From Chloroflexota bacterium (GTDB taxonomy: Bacteria > Chloroflexota > Anaerolineae > Anaerolineales > Villigracilaceae), in NCBI GenBank assembly GCA_013152325.1, contig JAADGN010000139.1, positions 1 to 56,754 of the forward strand: DNA of 56,754 bases. The letters are read 5' to 3'. Position numbers and translations under genes: made by a program. Below, piece after piece: positions 26,303-33,450 of the stretch. The notes beneath the pieces are model-generated. The model ran no database searches and was not told where the DNA came from. It was given only the letters and a program-made list of their open reading frames with translations. The first letter of the stretch is position 1. Each line of letters opens with the position of its first letter.

Positions 26303-27381
26303 GCGCATCCACGTCTTCCCTGAGTGTGACAAAAGGGCTGTCCGCCCTCGACCGCTATCTGACGTTGTGGATTTTTCTCGCAATGGCCCTTGGCGTTGGG
26401 CTGGGATATTTCTTCCCCGGCGCGGTAGAAGCATTCAACCAAAAGGTCTCCGTCGGCACGACCAACATGCCCATTGCCGTTGGCCTGATCCTGATGATGT
26501 ATCCGCCATTGGCAAAAGTCCACTACGAAGAACTTGGGGACGTCTTCCGGGATTGGAAGATTTTAGGTTTCTCGTTGATCCAAAACTGGATCATTGGCCC
26601 AATCCTGATGTTCGTTCTTGCGATTGTTTTCCTGCGCGGCTATCCCGAATACATGGCCGGACTCATCATGATCGGGCTGGCGCGCTGCATCGCGATGGTG
26701 ATCGTCTGGAACGAACTGGCCAAGGGAGATTCCGAATACGCTGCCGGGCTGGTGGCTTTCAACAGCATCTTCCAGGTACTTTTCTACAGCGTATACGCCT
26801 ACATCTTCATTACCGTTCTTCCCGGCTGGTTCGGGATACAAGGCCGCATCGTAGACATTACCATCGATGAAATCGCCAAAAGCGTATTCATTTACCTGGG
26901 CATCCCTTTCATTGCAGGATTCCTAACGCGAGCCGCGCTGATACGCATCAAAAGCAAGGCATGGTACGAAACACAATTTATTCCGCGCATCAGTCCGATG
27001 ACGCTGATCGCATTACTTTTTACCATTATGGTAATGTTCAGCCTAAAAGGCAACCTGATCGTCACCATCCCGACAGACGTGATCCGTATTGCCGTTCCGC
27101 TGATACTCTACTTCGTACTCATGTTCCTTGTCAGCTTCTGGATGGGCCACAAAATCGGCGCAGACTACTCCAAGACGACCACATTGGCATTCACCGCAGC
27201 CAGCAACAACTTCGAACTGGCCATTGCCGTGTCAGTCGCCGTTTTCGGGATCAACTCCGGAGCAGCTTTTGCCGCCGTCATCGGTCCTTTGATCGAAGTG
27301 CCCGTCATGATCGGGCTGGTCAACGTTGCCCTTAATTTCAGGAAACGCTTCTTCCAAAAGACTGTTCAATCGATGCAATAG
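26299..27381 (+). CDS. acr3: Arsenite efflux permease ACR3
   Basis: Codes for 360 residues with about ten membrane helices. Family marks: [21 protein letters not shown] (about 54-75), the catalytic-Cys helix [19 protein letters not shown] (Cys near 134) and [17 protein letters not shown] near 298 with the conserved Glu. ACR3 expels As(OH)3 using the proton gradient. The ATG overlaps the stop of the truncated CPNC gene. An arsenate reductase to make arsenite is not in this operon but at 46598, at the end of the phosphate locus. Confidence 0.93.
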   Translation: MSASTSSLSVTKGLSALDRYLTLWIFLAMALGVGLGYFFPGAVEAFNQKVSVGTTNMPIAVGLILMMYPPLAKVHYEELGDVFRDWKILGFSLIQNWIIGPILMFVLAIVFLRGYPEYMAGLIMIGLARCIAMVIVWNELAKGDSEYAAGLVAFNSIFQVLFYSVYAYIFITVLPGWFGIQGRIVDITIDEIAKSVFIYLGIPFIAGFLTRAALIRIKSKAWYETQFIPRISPMTLIALLFTIMVMFSLKGNLIVTIPTDVIRIAVPLILYFVLMFLVSFWMGHKIGADYSKTTTLAFTAASNNFELAIAVSVAVFGINSGAAFAAVIGPLIEVPVMIGLVNVALNFRKRFFQKTVQSMQ

Positions 27382-27384
27382 GAG

Positions 27385-27445
27385 CCCGTCCAAAAAAATG
27401 CGCAGCAGCGACTTCAGGACGGCCAACCCTTGCAGGGTGCTGCGC
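27385..27445. repeat. Hairpin repeat between convergent acr3 and anti-sigma genes
   Basis: The left part (CCCGTCC, A-run, ATGCGCAGCAGCGACTT) resembles 28931-28960 of the nested element further right. GCGCAGCA (27400-27407) pairs with TGCTGCGC (27438-27445) and an inner CCCTTGCAGGG is also palindromic. It may act as a two-way terminator derived from a miniature element. Confidence 0.5.
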
Positions 27446-27687
27446 TATTCACTTGCCTTGCCAAGAAAACTGGTCTGGAGTTTGTCAAAAAGTTCCTGAC
27501 GCCGCTCTGCGGAGATGGCCCTCTTGCCCCGCTCGCGGTACAGGAAAATGGTCTTCCGGGTGGTATCGAGCACAACCTTGCAGTTGTGGCAGGTCGCCAA
27601 ATGCGCGCGCGCTTCGGCGGTCAGGTCTTCATCCAGTTCATTGTCAATGTAATCGGAAAGATATTGCAACAGTTCTTCACAGGTCAT
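27445..27687 (-). CDS. Zinc-finger anti-sigma factor
   Basis: Codes for 80 residues; ATG 27687 is chosen since GGGAGTGA precedes it and MTCEELLQYLSDYIDNELD is the usual beginning. The ZAS motif is visible as HLATCHNC (about 33-40: H-x3-C-x2-C), with the upstream Cys3 or His supplying the fourth ligand. Unlike many anti-sigma factors it has no membrane helix, so it would be a soluble, probably redox- or zinc-responsive inhibitor. It starts five bases after the sigma gene stop codon, in the same operon. Confidence 0.85.
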   Translation of the reverse strand: MTCEELLQYLSDYIDNELDEDLTAEARAHLATCHNCKVVLDTTRKTIFLYRERGKRAISAERRQELFDKLQTSFLGKASE

Positions 27688-27691
27688 GGAA

Positions 27692-28282
27692 TCACTCCCG
27701 GGAAATCGTCGATTCGGCAAACGCCTGACTCAACTGCTCGCGAAGCAGCAGACGCGCACGATGCAAACGGACTTTGGCCGCGCTGACTGAAATCTCCAGA
27801 ATCTGGGCGCACTCTTTGGCGGGCAACCCTTCGACCTCGCTCAAGATGAACATGGCGCGCAGTTTTTCGGGCAAAGCTGCGATAGCCTGGTCGAGATAAC
27901 GGGCAAGCTCGGCCTCCGTCAGTTGCTTTTCCGGAATCTGACTCCAGTCCACGAACGAAACGGGCAGGGGCAGTGCATCGTCCTCGTCCGGCAAATCGGC
28001 CAGGGGACGTTTGGCCCGCAGGCGGTCCAGGCTCAAGTTGTGGACGATACGGTAGAGCCAGGTTCCCAGTCGGGATCGGCCCTCAAATCCATCCAACTTT
28101 TCGAACAGGCGCAGGAAAGCATCCTGCACCACATCTTCAGCTTCGTTTTCGTCGCGGAGCAGTCCCAACGCCAGGCGATAGAGCCGATCGGAGTAAAGCT
28201 CGAACAATTCGCGAAAGGCTTCGGGAGAACGTTCACGCAGGGCGGCCAGCAGGTTCGCATCATCGGGCATGGGTGTATCCAC
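27692..28282 (-). CDS. ECF RNA polymerase sigma factor
   Basis: Codes for 196 residues from GTG 28282; ATG 28270 is an alternative. Region 2 shows YRLALGLLRDENEAEDVVQD with FLRLFEKLDGFEGRSRLGTW, and region 4 shows AIAALPEKLRAMFILSEVEG, ECAQILEISVSAAKVRLHRA. It recruits RNA polymerase to a small regulon. Its own promoter (28289-28315) mirrors the promoter of the divergent membrane-protein genes, so it is probably autoregulated and drives those genes. The zinc-finger inhibitor follows directly. The -10 box lies only seven bases from the GTG, so the message is probably leaderless if GTG is used. Confidence 0.88.
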   Translation of the reverse strand: MDTPMPDDANLLAALRERSPEAFRELFELYSDRLYRLALGLLRDENEAEDVVQDAFLRLFEKLDGFEGRSRLGTWLYRIVHNLSLDRLRAKRPLADLPDEDDALPLPVSFVDWSQIPEKQLTEAELARYLDQAIAALPEKLRAMFILSEVEGLPAKECAQILEISVSAAKVRLHRARLLLREQLSQAFAESTISRE

Positions 28283-28288
28283 TCTTTA

Positions 28289-28315
28289 GACGAAACAAGA
28301 CGGTAAAACGTTACG
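28289..28315 (-). promoter_or_regulatory. ECF-type promoter of the sigma operon
   Basis: On the minus strand CGTAAC (28315-28310) and CGTC (28292-28289) are 17 bases apart. The wider words GTAACGTTT and TTTCGTC are identical to those of the divergent promoter at 28337. They resemble the TGAAAC/CGTA boxes of SigW-like sigma factors. Confidence 0.6.
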
Positions 28316-28336
28316 CGCTGATTTTATCGCAAAACA

Positions 28337-28362
28337 TGTAACGTTTCGACATCGGTTTCGTC
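28337..28362 (+). promoter_or_regulatory. ECF-type promoter of the small membrane-protein genes
   Basis: TGTAAC (28337-28342) and CGTC (28359-28362) are 16 bases apart, matching the spacing of SigW-type promoters. It shares GTAACGTTT...TTTCGTC with the promoter on the other strand. It precedes genes at 28394 and 28515. Confidence 0.6.
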
Positions 28363-28393
28363 AAAAGGGTAGAACGGTTGATGAGGAGACCGC

Positions 28394-28495
28394 ATGAACG
28401 AAACCAGGGACACACTGCTCAAACTCGCGTTGGTATGTCTGCTCTGCATTGGACTGGTGACCGTTATCGCGTTTCTCATCAAGAATCTCTCATAA
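28394..28495 (+). CDS. 33-residue single-helix membrane microprotein
   Basis: Reads MNETRDTLLKLALVCLLCIG followed by a hydrophobic run to IAFLIKNLS. GAGGAG precedes the ATG by six bases. One membrane helix with two cysteines (LVCLLC) is clear. It lies 31 bases downstream of the ECF-type promoter and 19 bases before the DUF2892 gene. No known family. The binding site, promoter and helix argue that it is a real short gene. Confidence 0.65.
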   Translation: MNETRDTLLKLALVCLLCIGLVTVIAFLIKNLS

Positions 28496-28514
28496 TTCCA
28501 CAAGGAGAAAAACG

Positions 28515-28721
28515 ATGAAATTCAACAAAAACATGGGCTCTGCCGACCGGATCATCCGCATTGTTGTGGCCGTCATCTTCGCTTACCTGTACTTCAGCGG
28601 CACCGTGACCGGCACGCTGGGCGTCATCCTGCTGGTGCTGGGCGTGATCTTCGTGCTGACCAGCCTGGTCAGTTTCTGCCCGCTCTACCTGCCCTTCAAG
28701 ATCTCAACACGCGGCAAGTAA
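28515..28721 (+). CDS. DUF2892 (YgaP-like) inner-membrane protein
   Basis: Codes for 68 residues: MKFNKNMGSADRIIRIVVAV followed by two membrane helices and the conserved SFCPLYLPFKIST end, which is diagnostic of DUF2892. AAGGAG precedes the ATG. Members are often linked to rhodanese or sulfide handling. Here it belongs to a probable ECF sigma regulon, next to a membrane microprotein and opposite a zinc-finger anti-sigma gene, which fits a thiol or envelope stress response. It ends at a strong terminator. Confidence 0.88.
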   Translation: MKFNKNMGSADRIIRIVVAVIFAYLYFSGTVTGTLGVILLVLGVIFVLTSLVSFCPLYLPFKISTRGK

Positions 28722-28732
28722 CCCGCCCCACA

Positions 28733-28770
28733 CCCAAAAACAGCCCGGCATGTCCGGGCTGTTTTTGGGT
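28733..28770 (+). terminator. Strong intrinsic terminator
   Basis: CAGCCCGG (28741-28748) pairs with CCGGGCTG (28754-28761), extended by ACCCAAAAA against TTTTTGGGT. The stem plus T run terminates the DUF2892 transcript and could work in both directions. Confidence 0.9.
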
Positions 28771-28800
28771 CTTGGGATCGAGGATAAAACAAATCGCGGA

Positions 28801-28831
28801 GGTGGCCGTCACTTTGGAAGCGACGGTCACC
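28801..28831. repeat. Isolated hairpin
   Basis: GGTGGCCGTC (28801-28810) pairs with GACGGTCACC (28822-28831) with one mismatch and an 11-base loop. No T run follows. It lies between the DUF2892 terminator and the nested element. Confidence 0.4.
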
Positions 28832-28858
28832 TGAAGTTTTGTACGTTATTTGTACATT

Positions 28859-29038
28859 AGACCTCTTGCATAAGTGCTCATATCGCTGTTCCCGGCGGCG
28901 AGACGCCGCCTAGAGCAAGTTGGTTTAGAACCTGTCCGAAAAATGCGTAGTAGCGACTTTTAGTCGCTGCTTGACGGCTGAAGCCGTTACTACAAAAGAA
29001 TTTTCGGATAGATACTTATTGACTTTTGCAAGAGGTCT
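28859..29038. mobile_element. 180-base miniature inverted-repeat element with a second one nested inside
   Basis: AGACCTCTTGCA (28859-28870) and TGCAAGAGGTCT (29027-29038) are perfect 12-base terminal inverted repeats. Inside, CTGTCCGAAAA (28932-28942) and TTTTCGGATAG (29001-29011) form a second pair (10 of 11), enclosing an 80-base core. That core folds into GTAGTA/TACTAC, AGCGAC/GTCGCT and ACGGCT/AGCCGT stems. There is no coding capacity. The outer ends resemble those of IS5-like elements. No clear target duplication is seen. Confidence 0.7.
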
Positions 29039-29095
29039 GTTAAAAGGTAGGCGCTCATCTGATTCATGTATAAACACCTGAGTTTCAGGGAAAGC

Positions 29096-29123
29096 AAAAA
29101 GGCTCCAGAATTACCCAGAGCCT
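29096..29123 (-). terminator. Terminator of the tRNA-Pro gene
   Basis: On the minus strand AGGCTC (29123-29118) pairs with GAGCCT (29105-29100), followed by five T residues (29100-29096), starting eight bases after the tRNA 3' end. Confidence 0.8.
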
Positions 29124-29130
29124 TCGTCTG

Positions 29131-29205
29131 TCGGGGCGCCGGGATTCGAACCCGGGACCTCTTGCACCCCATGCAAGCGCGCTAGCCGGGCTGCGCCACG
29201 CCCCG
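29131..29205 (-). tRNA. tRNA-Pro, anticodon GGG
   Basis: The minus strand folds as a full cloverleaf: acceptor CGGGGCG/CGCCCCG, D arm GCGC/GCGC, anticodon stem CTTGC/GCAAG with loop ATGGGGT (anticodon GGG), and T arm CCGGG-TTCGAAT-CCCGG. The discriminator base is A, as usual for tRNA-Pro, and CCA is not encoded. A terminator follows. Confidence 0.95.
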
Positions 29206-29301
29206 ATTGGACAGGCGAGATTATAGCCGCTTTTGGGGATTCTGGCAATGTCGAGGCTTTGTGTTAGAATAAGTCATTCTCATCCCCGTCCGGAGTTTGG
29301 C

Positions 29302-29886
29302 ATGTCTGATATGATCGAGGTCACAATTGACAGCGTACGCGTCAGTCTGATGTCCCCCCAGCGGGTGATCGTGCTGCGTCAACTGGACACAGACCGCTAC
29401 CTCCCCATCTGGGTTGGGCCGTACGAGGCCGAAGCCATTACGGTCGCCCTGCAAGAGATCGAAATGATCCGCCCGCTGACCCACGACCTGCTCAAAAACG
29501 TCTTCGGCACATTCAACGCCAAGCTGGTACGGGTGGAAATCATCGCCCTGCGCGAGGACATTTTCTACGGCAATATCGTCGCCGAAGCGGACGGCCAGAC
29601 CCTCAACATCGACTCGCGTCCCTCCGACGCCATCGCCCTGGCCGTGCGGGCGCACGTCCCCATTATGGTCGATCCGAGCGTCATGGAGACCGCCGGGATC
29701 GTGCCCGAGAACGACATCCATGACGAATCCCTGACCCCGCCCACACCCGCTCCTGCGGGGAAAAACGACGAGCGTCTGTCCATTTTTGAAGACTTCCTCG
29801 AGCAGCTCGACATAGACAAGCCAGACGACAAGAACGACCCGGAGAAGGATGAACCAGACGAAAACGCCCCCAAGCCAAAAACCTGA
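29302..29886 (+). CDS. Bifunctional nuclease domain (DUF151) protein
   Basis: Codes for 194 residues. ATG 29302 is chosen because CGGAG lies upstream and MIEVTIDSVRVSLMSPQRVI starts the family. Marks are LPIWVGPYEAEAITVALQ (about 33-50), RPLTHDLLKNVFGTFNAKL (about 56) and NIDSRPSDAIALAVRAHVPI (about 103-122). The C-terminal 60 residues are acidic and low in complexity (DKPDDKNDPEKDEPDENAPK), probably disordered. The fold occurs in UvrB/UvrC-like and plant nucleases; bacterial members are little studied. It is just upstream of dnaB, with nine bases between them. A TAGAAT at 29265-29270 may be its -10 box. Confidence 0.88.
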   Translation: MSDMIEVTIDSVRVSLMSPQRVIVLRQLDTDRYLPIWVGPYEAEAITVALQEIEMIRPLTHDLLKNVFGTFNAKLVRVEIIALREDIFYGNIVAEADGQTLNIDSRPSDAIALAVRAHVPIMVDPSVMETAGIVPENDIHDESLTPPTPAPAGKNDERLSIFEDFLEQLDIDKPDDKNDPEKDEPDENAPKPKT

Positions 29887-29895
29887 ACCCGCTTC

Positions 29896-31287
29896 ATGAC
29901 CGATACCCTGCCCCCCGAAGCCCCCTACGGGGATAATAAAGCCGCCGCCCCCGCTGCTCCCGGCATCCCCCACAGCCGTGAAGCCGAAGAAGCCGTCGTG
30001 GGGGCGGTGCTCATTAATCCCGAAGTCTATTACGACGTCGCCCAATTCCTGCAAGCGGACGATTTCTACATCCACCGCCTGCGCTGGATTTGGGAGGCGT
30101 TCACCCGTCTGCACGAACAGCGCACCCCCTTCGACCTGCTGACCGTCTCCGAGGAACTCGACCGCAGGGAGCAACTGGCCGAGATCGGCGGGCCCGCTTA
30201 TCTGACCGCGCTGGTCAACCAGGTGCCGACATCCCTGCACGCCGAAGCCTACGGACGCGTGGTCGAAGCCCACTCCCTGCGCCGCAAGATGCTCAACGCG
30301 GCCAACAAAGTCGCCACGCTGGCCTACGACGAGGAAACCGGCATCGAGAGCGTGATGGACGAGGCCGAAAAAGCCATCTTCAATGTCAGCGAGCGGCGTC
30401 TGCGGCACGACATAGAGCCCATCAGGCAGGTGATGAGCACGGTCTACGACCAGGTCGACGAACTCTCGCGCCGCGACGAGGATATCTTCGGCGTCCCGAC
30501 CGGCTTCATCGACCTTGACCGCCTGCTCTCCGGCCTGCAGCCCTCCGACCTGCTGATCATCGCCGGACGCCCTGGTCAGGGTAAATCCGGCTTCCTGCTC
30601 TCGGCAGCCCGCAACGCGGCCATAACCCACAAGAAACACGTGGCCGTCTTCTCGCTGGAAATGTCCAACGAACAGGTCGCCCAACGCCTGATCTCCCAGG
30701 AGACCGGCATCGACTCGCAGCGCCTGCGCACGGGCAAACTCAACGAGGACGAATGGCCGCTCTTCACCCACGCCATCGAAGTTTTTTCGGATACGCATAT
30801 CTTCCTGGACGACACGCCCGCCATCACCCCGCTGCAGATCCGCACGAAATGCCGCCGCCTGCACATGGAGTACGGCATCGACCTGGTCATCGTGGACTAC
30901 CTGCAATTGATGGGAGGCGACACGCGCAACGAAAACCGCGTCCAGGAAGTTTCGTACATCTCCCGCAGCCTGAAGGTGCTGGCGCGCGAATTGAACGTGC
31001 CCGTCCTGGCGGCGGCACAGTTGAGCCGCGCGGTCGAGCAGCGCTCCGACAAACGCCCGGTACTCTCCGACTTGCGCGAATCCGGTTCGCTGGAGCAAGA
31101 CGCCGACATCGTGATGTTCATCTACCGGCCCGACCAATACGAGAAAGACACCACCAGGCAAAATGTGGCCGAGATCATCGTTTCCAAGCACCGCAACGGC
31201 CCGGTCGGGACAGTCGAGTTGATCTTCCGTCCATCGCTGGCCAAGTTCGAGAACGCGGCCACGCGGCGGGTGAGTTTCAACGAATGA
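29896..31287 (+). CDS. dnaB: Replicative DNA helicase DnaB
   Basis: Codes for 463 residues, the usual length. The N-terminal helical domain begins at IPHSREAEEAVVGAVLINPE (about 24), followed by the linker helix. The RecA-like motor has FGVPTGFIDLDRLLSGLQPS (about 197), Walker A GRPGQGKSG (about 222), SLEMSNEQVAQRL (about 253), Walker B LVIVDYLQLM (about 330) and the arginine-finger region SDLRESGSLEQDADIVMFIY (about 390). It forms the hexameric ring that opens the replication fork. Genes for a DnaD-like protein and a helicase loader follow, which matches the order used by bacteria that load DnaB with DnaD/DnaI-type proteins. Confidence 0.96.
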   Translation: MTDTLPPEAPYGDNKAAAPAAPGIPHSREAEEAVVGAVLINPEVYYDVAQFLQADDFYIHRLRWIWEAFTRLHEQRTPFDLLTVSEELDRREQLAEIGGPAYLTALVNQVPTSLHAEAYGRVVEAHSLRRKMLNAANKVATLAYDEETGIESVMDEAEKAIFNVSERRLRHDIEPIRQVMSTVYDQVDELSRRDEDIFGVPTGFIDLDRLLSGLQPSDLLIIAGRPGQGKSGFLLSAARNAAITHKKHVAVFSLEMSNEQVAQRLISQETGIDSQRLRTGKLNEDEWPLFTHAIEVFSDTHIFLDDTPAITPLQIRTKCRRLHMEYGIDLVIVDYLQLMGGDTRNENRVQEVSYISRSLKVLARELNVPVLAAAQLSRAVEQRSDKRPVLSDLRESGSLEQDADIVMFIYRPDQYEKDTTRQNVAEIIVSKHRNGPVGTVELIFRPSLAKFENAATRRVSFNE

Positions 31288-31325
31288 CCCTCACCCCCAG
31301 CCCCGCTCCCTTGAAGGGAGAGGGG
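31288..31325. repeat. CCCTCACCCCCAGCCCC / GGGAGAGGGG intergenic repeat
   Basis: The spacer after dnaB starts CCCTCACCCCCAGCCCCGCT and contains CTCCCTTGAAGGGAG, a perfect short palindrome. This text resembles widespread intergenic repeats of many bacteria. There is no T run, so transcription probably continues into the DnaD-like gene. Confidence 0.5.
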
Positions 31326-31339
31326 AACGAACACAAAAA

Positions 31340-31984
31340 ATGACTTTCAAAGGATTTCCAGACCAAGAGACCTTCACCCCGCTTCCCAACTCGTTCTTCC
31401 GGGAATTGCTGGATGAGATCGATGACTTGGGCGAACTGCAAGTCACGCTGTATGCCCTGTGGCGCATCCAAAACATGGAGGGCGCTGCCCGCTTTCTGCG
31501 CGAGGCGGATTTCGCCGAGGGGCTGGGCGTGACGGATGTCGCCGCGGCGCTGGGGAAAGCCGTCCAGCGCGGGAGCCTGCTCAGGGTCAAGGTCGAAGCG
31601 GAGGAGATCTACTTCGTCAACACACCGCGCGGACGCGCGGCGGTCGAGTCCATCCAAAAAGGAGACTGGCGTCCATCCGACAAAATCTCCGCGCCGCCGC
31701 CCGAACGCCCGAACGTCTATCAACTCTACGAGGAGAATATCGGCCCGTTGACGCCGCTCCTTGCCGATGCCCTGCGGGACGCCGAGTCTGAGCATCCCGC
31801 CGAATGGATCGAAGAAGCGATTGCCATTGCGGTCAAAGCCAACAAGCGTAACTGGCGCTATATCGCAGCTATTTTGAAACGCTGGAAAGAAGAAGGCCAT
31901 GCCGAAAAGCAAGATCGACGAGACTCTGAAAAAGATCGCCGCCGGTACGTCGAAGGCGACTACGCCGACTTCATCGAACACTAA
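31340..31984 (+). CDS. DnaD-domain replication protein
   Basis: Codes for 214 residues. The N-terminal winged-helix part (FTPLPNSFFRELLDEIDDLG, LQVTLYALWRIQNMEG) and the C-terminal DnaD/DnaB2 domain (NVYQLYEENIGPLTPLLADA, about 125-145; WIEEAIAIAVKANKRNWRYI, about 155-175; followed by AAILKRWKEEG) are clear. Such proteins remodel DNA and hand the helicase to the origin or stalled fork. The 3' end overlaps the loader gene by 86 bases in another frame. The end after residue 190 is very charged (KQDRRDSEKDRRRY), probably as a result of the overlap. Confidence 0.88.
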   Translation: MTFKGFPDQETFTPLPNSFFRELLDEIDDLGELQVTLYALWRIQNMEGAARFLREADFAEGLGVTDVAAALGKAVQRGSLLRVKVEAEEIYFVNTPRGRAAVESIQKGDWRPSDKISAPPPERPNVYQLYEENIGPLTPLLADALRDAESEHPAEWIEEAIAIAVKANKRNWRYIAAILKRWKEEGHAEKQDRRDSEKDRRRYVEGDYADFIEH

Positions 31985-33287
31985 CGACCTGCCCGGCGAC
32001 CCCAACTGCCCACACTGCGGCGGATTGGGCTATTTGCGCGCCGACGTGCCGCCCGGCCATCCCCGCTTTGGGAAACTGGAGGTTTGTGCCTGCCGCCGCC
32101 GCAACGTAGCCGAACAGGTACGCGAGCGGCTGTTTTCGCTCAGTCACCTCGACGAACTCAAAGACCTGACCTTCGAAACGTTTCAGCCGCGCGGGCGCAA
32201 GGGGCTGGGTGAGATGCAAGCCAACTCGCTCGAACAAGCCTTCAACCAGGCGCATTACTATGCGCAAAATCTGCACGGCTGGCTGCTCCTGCAGGGCAAC
32301 TACGGCTGCGGCAAAACCCACCTGGCGGCGGCCGTCGCCAACTTCGCCGTCAGCATGGGCGTGCCGACGCTCTTCCTGACCGTGCCCGACCTGCTCGACA
32401 TGCTGCGCTTTTCCTACGGCGCCGAAGACACAACCTTCGAGGCGCGTTTCGACGAGATCCGCAATGCCAAGCTGCTCGTACTGGACGATTTCGGCACACA
32501 GAACGCGACTTCCTGGGCGCAGGAAAAACTCTTCCAGATCATCAACTACCGCTACATCAACCGTCTGCCGCTGGTGGTGACCACGAATCTGTCGCTGGAC
32601 GAGATCGAGGCCCGCATCCGTTCGCGGCTCCAGGACCCGGAACTGGTCAGCGACGTACGCATCCATTCCCCCGATTACCGCCGCCCCGCCGACGATACCG
32701 GCCACTCGGAGCTTTCGTCGCTTGGCCTGCTGGGCAACAAAACCTTTGGGAACTTCGTGGAAAGACGGAACGAGGAACTCTCCAGCGCGGAGGTGAAGAG
32801 CCTGGAGAAGGCGCTCAAGGCCGCCCACCGTTTCGCTGAAAAGCCAAAAGGCTGGTTGGTTTTCATGGGGGCATACGGCTGCGGGAAAACGCATCTGGCC
32901 GCGGCCGTTGCCAACTACCGCACCAGCCTGGGCGCGCCGCCGCTGTTCATCATGGTTCCCGACCTGCTCGACCACCTGCGGGCGACCTTCAGCCCAAACA
33001 GCCATGTCTCCTATGACCGGCGCTTCGACGAGATCCGCACCGCCCCGCTGCTCATCCTGGACGACCTGGGGACACAATCCATGACGCCCTGGGTGCGCGA
33101 GAAACTGTATCAATTGTTCAACTATCGCTACAACGCCGAACTGCCGACGGTCATCACCACCGCCGACACGCTCGATGAAATCGACGAGCGCATCCGCTCG
33201 CGTCTACTGGACAAGCGGCTGTGCAAAATCCACGCCATCACCGCCCCGGCGTATTACGGCGCCAAACGACGGACAAAGAAAAGGTAA
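31899..33287 (+). CDS. DnaC/DnaI-like helicase loader with two tandem AAA+ modules
   Basis: Codes for 462 residues, about twice the usual loader. A zinc-binding head has CPHC (37-40) and CAC (63-65). Module 1 has Walker A GNYGCGKTH (from 133), Walker B LLVLDDFGTQ, sensor LPLVVTTN and RIRSRL. Module 2 repeats all of it: GAYGCGKTH (from 324), LLILDDLGTQ, LPTVITTA, RIRSRLLD. Both modules share framing words such as FDEIR and EKL-Q--NYRY, so this is an internal duplication with two intact ATPase sites. It should load DnaB, three genes upstream in the same operon. The ATG lies inside the DnaD-like gene. A terminator follows at 33307. Confidence 0.9.
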   Translation: MPKSKIDETLKKIAAGTSKATTPTSSNTNDLPGDPNCPHCGGLGYLRADVPPGHPRFGKLEVCACRRRNVAEQVRERLFSLSHLDELKDLTFETFQPRGRKGLGEMQANSLEQAFNQAHYYAQNLHGWLLLQGNYGCGKTHLAAAVANFAVSMGVPTLFLTVPDLLDMLRFSYGAEDTTFEARFDEIRNAKLLVLDDFGTQNATSWAQEKLFQIINYRYINRLPLVVTTNLSLDEIEARIRSRLQDPELVSDVRIHSPDYRRPADDTGHSELSSLGLLGNKTFGNFVERRNEELSSAEVKSLEKALKAAHRFAEKPKGWLVFMGAYGCGKTHLAAAVANYRTSLGAPPLFIMVPDLLDHLRATFSPNSHVSYDRRFDEIRTAPLLILDDLGTQSMTPWVREKLYQLFNYRYNAELPTVITTADTLDEIDERIRSRLLDKRLCKIHAITAPAYYGAKRRTKKR

Positions 33288-33306
33288 ATCAGCAACGGTG
33301 GATTTG

Positions 33307-33338
33307 CAGGACAGGAGAACATCCTGTCCTGTTTTTTT
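33307..33338 (+). terminator. Strong terminator of the replication operon
   Basis: CAGGACAGGA (33307-33316) pairs with TCCTGTCCTG (33322-33331), then seven T residues. Confidence 0.93.
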
Positions 33339-33450
33339 GTGGAATATTTATCAAAATAGTGACGAAAATCACCTCTCGTCTCTCTCAAACATGATAAAAT
33401 TAGTCCAATTGGGTCATGAGGCCCATCCAACGCAAGTTTTAGAGGTTTAA

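Noticed and set aside
28990-29172. 60-residue minus-strand frame ending in the miniature element
   Set aside because: It starts inside tRNA-Pro and gives the usual tRNA-derived sequence (CKRSRVRIPAPRQ), so it is an artefact.
29221-31191. 656-residue open frame on the minus strand opposite dnaB
   Set aside because: Glycine- and valine-rich shadow of the dnaB and nuclease genes in GC-rich DNA; the plus-strand genes have full sets of family motifs.
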